Source: Candidatus Uhrbacteria bacterium RIFCSPHIGHO2_12_FULL_60_25
Lineage (GTDB): Bacteria > Patescibacteriota > Patescibacteriia > 2-12-FULL-60-25
Direction: 5' to 3'
Length of the DNA: 39,893 nt
Assembly: GCA_001791275.1 (NCBI GenBank)
Contig: MGEH01000002.1
Span: 1 to 39,893, forward strand
The notes below the pieces were generated by a model. That model saw only the letters and a program-made list of their open reading frames with translations. It did not search any database and had not been told where the DNA came from. Position numbers and translations under genes: made by a program. Numbering within the stretch: position 1 is the first letter of the stretch; each line of letters begins with the position of its first letter. Positions 36,463-39,893 of the stretch are shown here, piece by piece.

Positions 36463-36531
36463 TTGAACGGAGTGTTCCGAGGCGGTATAAACAGACCAGA
36501 ACATTTATTCGGCCCACAGGTCGGTTTTTTG
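36463..36531 (+). promoter_or_regulatory. Promoter followed at once by a terminator-like hairpin
   Basis: TTGAAC (36463-36468), exactly 17 nt, TATAAA (36486-36491). The predicted transcript starts near 36498 and reaches a small stem CGGCC CACA GGTCG followed by TTTTTT (ending about 36536). It would make an RNA of about 40 nt, or the hairpin is simply the smc terminator placed behind a cryptic promoter. Confidence 0.45.
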
Positions 36532-36581
36532 TCTCTTTACAAACGTCAATGAAGCCAAAAAATACCCAAGAAGTCGCACCG

Positions 36582-36610
36582 TTGACAGAAGAAGTCAGGT
36601 AGGGTAAGCT
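36582..36610 (+). promoter_or_regulatory. Promoter of the structured RNA
   Basis: TTGACA (36582-36587), exactly 17 nt, TAAGCT (36605-36610). Confidence 0.5.
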
Positions 36611-36616
36611 ATCTCC

Positions 36617-36790
36617 TCCCGGTAAGGAGGCGGGCGCCCTTCACATCGTTTTTAGAGGATTGCCAAAGAGACTTTGAGCAATCCGCGTCCACGACAAGCA
36701 TGGAACCTAATCGTAGGGTGCCGCCGGTCTTCGGACTCGCTCTCCCCTACAACTAGGTTTCTTGGATGCGGATTGCTCGAGGCCTCTTTT
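36617..36790 (+). ncRNA. Structured noncoding RNA candidate, rod-shaped, 6S-like outline
   Basis: No ORF is supported here. From the predicted start, a 5' hairpin CCTCC CGGTAA GGAGG is followed by a long rod. GAGCAATCCGC-G-TCC pairs with GGA-T-GCGGATTGCTC (15 bp including one G-U). An asymmetric bubble of 13 and 4 nt follows, then AACCTA/TAGGTT, a 3x3 internal loop, GTAGGG/CCCTAC and an apical GTC TTCG GAC tetraloop. AGAGG/CCTCT closes the outside and runs into TTTTTT, a built-in terminator. An alternative hairpin (GGATTGC-CAAAG AGA CTTTG-A-GCAATCC) competes for the same arm. The rod with a central bubble recalls 6S RNA, but no sequence signature proves it. SRP RNA, tmRNA and RNase P RNA motifs are absent. 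Confidence 0.6.
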
Positions 36791-36836
36791 TTATTTAGGT
36801 CCGTCATCCCGAGTGAGGCACCACACCCCAGGTGTT

Positions 36837-36878
36837 ATCCCGACCGGAGCCCCGTTCCGACGGGGCTCCGGTCGGGAT
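36837..36878. repeat. Perfect 19-bp palindrome, REP-like
   Basis: ATCCCGACCGGAGCCCCGT, loop TCCG, then the exact reverse complement, ending in GGGATGACA. It lies between the RNA candidate and the convergent VanW-family gene and may also act as a terminator. The GGATGACA edge recurs at 39193-39200. Confidence 0.8.
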
Positions 36879-36894
36879 GACACTAGGGAGGTTT

Positions 36895-38811
36895 TTAATT
36901 CACGACCGTCACGTCGGCCGACCCTTCGGTAGGTTCTGTCCCTTCCTCGGCTGGGGGTTCGGAAAGTTTCTCAACGCCGACGAGGCAGATGGCCTGCCAG
37001 GGCCGGTAGTGGGAACGGAATACTTCTTTCTTTTCCGTCCCGTCGGCGTAGGTCACGGTGTACGTGAACTCGGCGTCTGCGCCGGCGTGTGCAATCTCGG
37101 TACACTTCTTTTTCCCGGGCGGGAGATCGAGCGTCTCCACGAGCTTTCCCGGCGGCGGAGACGTCACGTTGAAGATTCGGGGTTTCGTCTGATTGACCGT
37201 GCGGCCATCTTTCGTCCCCCAGAACTCATAGATCACGTCGTCGCCGTCCAGGTACGCGTGGATGAGGACGTGCGTTTTCATGTCGTTCAAGAATCGGAAG
37301 TCGGGGCGCGGCTCGTAGATCGTCGCGTCCGTGCCCGCGGGTTCGTAGTAGCGCACACGGTAGCTGTGGTTCGTGCGTTGGGTGATCGGGAGTCCGCTCC
37401 CGAGTGCCGCTCGGAAGGTCGTGGTCCCGATCTGACAGAGGCCGCCGCCGAGTTCAGGTTCGGTTTTGTTCCCTTTGATCACGAGCTCCGGGAGCCAGCC
37501 GTTCGCCGCCGTGACCGGCCCGAGCGTCTGTAAGAGGGAGAACTCGGCCCCGGGTTCGATGAGCGAACCGTTCACTTTCTTCACGCCGGTCGCGATGTTC
37601 TTCCGGCGATTTGCAGGGGAGCCGGAAAAGTTCGAACGGCCGATGCCCACTATCTCCTTGATCCCGAGGCGTTCCGGGTCCTTGCCGACGAGTACGGGTT
37701 CTTCGCGGACCACCTGGATCGTGAATGTCGTGGTTGTCGCTTTTCGCGACCATGCGTCGAGGATCGCTTCGCGCGTCGCCGTGTCGTCAATGGCAATGCC
37801 TTCCGTCCCGGCCTCAAAGCTCTTCAGTTTTCCGTCTTCAATCACGAGCGATCCCTTTTTCGCTGTTTTCTCGATATCCGGTGCGAGCGTGCGAAGGCCC
37901 TTCCCCATGCGGTCCTGGTCGATCGTGAGCTCGGTCACGCCACTCGTTCGCACGGCGTTCAACCACGTCGCGAATGTTGAGGTCGCCACGGTGAAGGTTT
38001 GCTTCTTGCCGGATGTCGCGTCCTCATACGCGAGCCGGAACGGGGCGTGGGCAAGCAGACTCTGGACGATATTCACGAGCGCCTCTGCGTCCTTTGTGGT
38101 GATCGATGGCGACTCGGTCTGTTCTTCAAGCAAAATGGGCTGGAAACGAAGTCGCTCGGCCTGGACGCGTAGCGTCGCGAGCGCGGTGTCGAAGCGGACC
38201 TTCTTTCCCGCGCGTTCCGGAGTCACGTTGGTCTCCGCGCGCCCTGTCGCAGGGTTCCACGTCACGTCGAGGGACGCGTTCCTGACCGCCGGCACTGCAT
38301 CTTTCAGCGCGGACGTGAGCGCGTTCGTAATGCCGTCATCATCCACGGTCACTTCGGCTTGGAGATTCACGGGAGACACGCGGGCACGCCAGCGGAGAAA
38401 GGTATCGAATACGATATTGTCGCTACGCCCGTAGCCCATGGCCGCCACGACGGGCTTGTCCAATACGTATCGCACGAGGTCTCGCGCCATGTCCCGGTCG
38501 TTCAGTGCGACGGTCGTGGCATCGAGCGTCACCTCACGCGCTTTGCCTTCTGTTGAATCAACGACGTATCGGAACCGAAGTCCGTCTTTCAGCGCCTCAT
38601 CCACGGCTTTGTTGAGCGTGGCACGGGCTTCGTCTGCCGTGAGGCCGTCCAAACGGACACCCAACACGCGCACGCCCGGGAAGACGCGGCCCTCGTAGAG
38701 TCGCGCGTACCCCACGACGGCGAAAAACCCCAATCCGCCCACGACGGCCGCGACGCCGAAGGCCGCGATAGTCCAGGTGAGAAATGTCTTCCAGCCGTTT
38801 GGTTTAGGCAT
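36895..38811 (-). CDS. VanW-family cell-envelope protein with PG_binding_4-type domains
   Basis: The 638-aa protein has an N-terminal membrane helix (residues ~9-34: FLTWTIAAFGVAAVVGGLGFFAVVGYA) with a large external part. Residues ~45-390 contain two repeats resembling the PG_binding_4 domain found beside VanW (VLGVRLDGLTADEARATLNKAVDEAL..., and a second copy ending in FEAGTEGIAIDDTATREAILDAW). Residues ~395-525 are the VanW domain with SNFSGSPANRRKNIATGVKKVNGSLIEPGAEFSLLQTLGPV and the signature GGGLCQIGTTTFRAAL. The C-terminus (~560-615) is G5-like (YTVTYADGTEKKEVFRSHYRPWQAI), then an acidic tail. VanW itself is of unclear function, linked to vancomycin-resistance clusters. Its start overlaps the end of the upstream 75-aa gene, which implies coupling. 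Confidence 0.92.
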   Translation of the reverse strand: MPKPNGWKTFLTWTIAAFGVAAVVGGLGFFAVVGYARLYEGRVFPGVRVLGVRLDGLTADEARATLNKAVDEALKDGLRFRYVVDSTEGKAREVTLDATTVALNDRDMARDLVRYVLDKPVVAAMGYGRSDNIVFDTFLRWRARVSPVNLQAEVTVDDDGITNALTSALKDAVPAVRNASLDVTWNPATGRAETNVTPERAGKKVRFDTALATLRVQAERLRFQPILLEEQTESPSITTKDAEALVNIVQSLLAHAPFRLAYEDATSGKKQTFTVATSTFATWLNAVRTSGVTELTIDQDRMGKGLRTLAPDIEKTAKKGSLVIEDGKLKSFEAGTEGIAIDDTATREAILDAWSRKATTTTFTIQVVREEPVLVGKDPERLGIKEIVGIGRSNFSGSPANRRKNIATGVKKVNGSLIEPGAEFSLLQTLGPVTAANGWLPELVIKGNKTEPELGGGLCQIGTTTFRAALGSGLPITQRTNHSYRVRYYEPAGTDATIYEPRPDFRFLNDMKTHVLIHAYLDGDDVIYEFWGTKDGRTVNQTKPRIFNVTSPPPGKLVETLDLPPGKKKCTEIAHAGADAEFTYTVTYADGTEKKEVFRSHYRPWQAICLVGVEKLSEPPAEEGTEPTEGSADVTVVN

Positions 38812-39031
38812 GCTTTGATCCGAGCAGTTGATTTAAGATGTGCTGTGCCATGGACTGGCGTCCCGCGTCTTCCGAGCCAAGCACGGCTGCGATGACACGG
38901 ACCTCGAGGCCGGATTTCGGCGTCCCTTCGCACGCCGTCGCGGGGATCCGGAACGTCTGCCCGTCTTCGAGCTTGATCGTCACCGAGTCTCCGTCCACGG
39001 TCTGGACGGTTGCTTTGAGGGGGGTCGCCAT
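38804..39031 (-). CDS. Orphan 75-aa protein, small beta-barrel-like
   Basis: I start at 39031 (MATPLKATVQTVDGDSVTIKLEDGQTFRIP); the ORF-track start seven codons earlier is possible but less likely. The first half looks like a small beta-barrel (KATVQTVDGDSVTIKLEDGQTFRIPATACEG.PKSGLEVRVIAAV), similar in outline to OB/SH3-like or KOW-type folds. The second half is one helix (EDAGRQSMAQHILNQLLG). No signal peptide. Its stop codon overlaps the start of the VanW-family gene by 8 bases, so the two form an operon. Function unknown. Confidence 0.75.
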   Translation of the reverse strand: MATPLKATVQTVDGDSVTIKLEDGQTFRIPATACEGTPKSGLEVRVIAAVLGSEDAGRQSMAQHILNQLLGSKHA

Positions 39032-39065
39032 ATTGTAAGCACAGTAACGCAATCCTTATCACATG

Positions 39066-39200
39066 TCATTCCGAGCGTAGCGAAGCGGAGCCGAGAGCCT
39101 GCCCTGAGCGCAGCCGAAGGGGACAGTTTTCCGTGGCGCGAGGTTCCGAAAACTGTCCTTCGGCTTCGGGCCGTCGGACGGCCCTCCGCTCAGGATGACA
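39066..39200. repeat. Long REP-like hairpin element
   Basis: TCATTCCGAGCG... to ...CGCTCAGGATGACA. Inner arms GCCGAAGG-GACAGTTTTC and GAAAACTGTC-CTTCGGC pair, CCTGAGCG pairs with CGCTCAGG, and GGGCCGTCGGACGGCCC forms a separate hairpin. Such TCATTCCGAGCG/GGATGACA elements are common intergenic repeats in many bacterial genomes. It fills the gap between hsp20 and the 75-aa gene. Confidence 0.75.
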
Positions 39201-39208
39201 CGTGTGAG

Positions 39209-39592
39209 TTACTCCTCCACTTTCACGCGAATGTTGCGCTCTCCTGATTTTCGAATCGGCACGCGGATCTCAAGGAGTCCATTTTTTAGACTCGCTTCGG
39301 CGCGGTCGGCGTTGACTTCGTAGGGGAGCACCACCGAGCGGCTGAACGCGCCCCAGTAGCACTCGCGGTAGTACCAGTCGTCTTCCTTGACTTCCCGGCC
39401 GTGATCGCGTTTCCCCCGGACCGTGAGCAGATCGCCGTGGATCGAGATGTCGAGGTCTTCCGGGGCCACGCCGGCCACGGTTGACCGGATCACGAGGTCG
39501 TTCTTGTCGCGGAATACGTCCACGGAGAGCTGGCCTTCGTCCAAAGAACGCGATGACCAGTCTGGCATTTGGGTAGGGGAAGGGGTGAACAT
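39209..39592 (-). CDS. Small heat-shock protein Hsp20
   Basis: Hsp20 proteins hold unfolding proteins in large oligomers without ATP. The 127-aa protein has a short N-terminal arm (MFTPSPTQMPDWSSRSLDEGQ) and an alpha-crystallin domain at ~22-115 (LSVDVFRDKNDLVIRSTVAGVAPEDLDISIHGDLLTVRGKR, YYRECYWGAFSRSVVLPYEVNADRAEASLKNGLLEIRVP). The A-x-x-x-NGxL signature is intact (ASLKNGLLEI), and a short tail with an IRV-type anchor (NIRVKVEE) follows. No CIRCE element is seen in front of it, unlike clpP. A weak promoter may lie about 10 nt before the ATG. Confidence 0.95.
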   Translation of the reverse strand: MFTPSPTQMPDWSSRSLDEGQLSVDVFRDKNDLVIRSTVAGVAPEDLDISIHGDLLTVRGKRDHGREVKEDDWYYRECYWGAFSRSVVLPYEVNADRAEASLKNGLLEIRVPIRKSGERNIRVKVEE

Positions 39593-39663
39593 AGCTAGGA
39601 GCAGTGTAACTGGTTCTGTCCGTCTTGACGAGGCGCATGGTTACGGCATTTCCGCGTTCTCCG

Positions 39664-39672
39664 TGGTATACT
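39664..39672 (+). promoter_or_regulatory. Extended -10 promoter of the last gene
   Basis: TGG-TATACT (39664-39672) matches the extended -10 pattern. No clear -35 box. The predicted start is near 39679, at the foot of the hairpin that follows. Confidence 0.5.
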
Positions 39673-39677
39673 TTTCC

Positions 39678-39697
39678 TTGCCTCCGCGAGGAGGCAA
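39678..39697 (+). promoter_or_regulatory. Hairpin that hides the ribosome-binding site
   Basis: TTGCCTCC GCGA GGAGGCAA: an 8-bp perfect stem with a GNRA-type loop. The 3' arm contains the whole Shine-Dalgarno GGAGG, 7 nt before the ATG at 39702. It could control translation, for example by temperature or a bound factor. Confidence 0.6.
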
Positions 39698-39701
39698 TCA
39701 C

Positions 39702-39893
39702 ATGCCCGGAACGTCCGTGGCAGAGCGATGGCGTTCCCTCACGCGCGAGCAACAACTCTCGGTGGGGGTGTTGGGCGTGTGCGGGGTGATCGCGATCGTG
39801 TTTTCCATCGTGCGCGTGAGGAGCGCGATCACGCGTCCGTTCACCACGCCGGTTCAAACGCTCGTGGACGTGAAGAAGCTTCTCGGTCCGAGC
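39702..39893 (+). CDS. Membrane protein, 5' part only (runs off the window)
   Basis: Not in the ORF track because it has no stop codon in the window. The frame is open for 64 codons to the last base (MPGTSVAERWRSLTREQQLSVGVLGVCGVIAIVFSIVRVRSAITRPFTTPVQTLVDVKKLLGPS). A membrane helix covers residues ~19-38 (LSVGVLGVCGVIAIVFSIVRV), preceded by a basic N-terminus, so it is anchored with its N-terminus probably inside. GGAGG lies 7 nt before the ATG, locked in a hairpin. An extended -10 promoter lies just upstream. Product unknown. Confidence 0.75.
   Translation, partial: MPGTSVAERWRSLTREQQLSVGVLGVCGVIAIVFSIVRVRSAITRPFTTPVQTLVDVKKLLGPS

Overview
The window looks like a high-GC (clearly above 50%, not computed) chromosome segment from a Candidate Phyla Radiation / Patescibacteria-type genome. 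This placement is an inference. It rests on a mix of compact versions of core genes (a hinge-less SMC, a ComEC without its C-terminal hydrolase domain, a LeuRS with an inserted Nudix domain), many orphan small proteins, a four-helix-bundle gene flanked by inverted repeats, and an orphan 191-aa family whose C-terminus I associate with Patescibacteria. I saw no rRNA, tRNA, CRISPR array, integrase or transposase.

Layout. 1-2245: 3' part of leuS with a Nudix insertion in the editing region. 2309-2914 (-): AT-rich RelE/RHH toxin-antitoxin pair; the toxin has no ATG/GTG/TTG start and is missing from the ORF track. 3217-3792: orphan protein with its own strong promoter and terminator. 3945-6836: ugd (UDP-glucose dehydrogenase) and comEC. 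6837-7659: gene-poor, ending in a run of hairpins. 7660-9744: M23-peptidase lipoprotein with a myxobacterial-looking tail. 9810-10236: inverted-repeat element with a four-helix-bundle protein. 10353-14846: recA, HIT protein (-), ftsK, RodZ-like protein. 15132-19265 (-): seven orphan genes in at least three transcription units separated by hairpins. 19711-27140: rpoB-rpoC behind a long leader. 27183-29520: orphan protein (-), ruvC, degenerate metallo-beta-lactamase-fold protein, membrane protein. 29527-32037: gyrA. 32048-34133 (-): clpP, nrnA-like, rbfA. 34201-36408: smc-like. 36409-36894: promoters, terminators and one structured RNA candidate. 36895-39592 (-): VanW-family protein, small orphan, Hsp20. 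39702-39893: start of a membrane protein that runs off the window and is missing from the ORF track.

How it works together. Most of the window is core information processing: transcription (rpoBC), topology and segregation (gyrA, smc, ftsK), recombination (recA, ruvC) and proteostasis (clpP, hsp20). Readable control signals include sigma-70 promoters with 17-bp spacers, a near-perfect CIRCE operator over the clpP promoter, a GAAC-N7-GAAC direct repeat in front of recA, and several genes whose -10 box sits only 6-9 nt before the start codon, so that their mRNAs are probably leaderless.

The parts most likely to be new are the LeuRS-Nudix fusion, the SMC with a proline-rich turn in place of the hinge, the orphan minus-strand cluster at 15.1-19.3 kb with its hairpin-rich spacers, the inverted-repeat four-helix element, and the structured RNA at about 36.62-36.79 kb.
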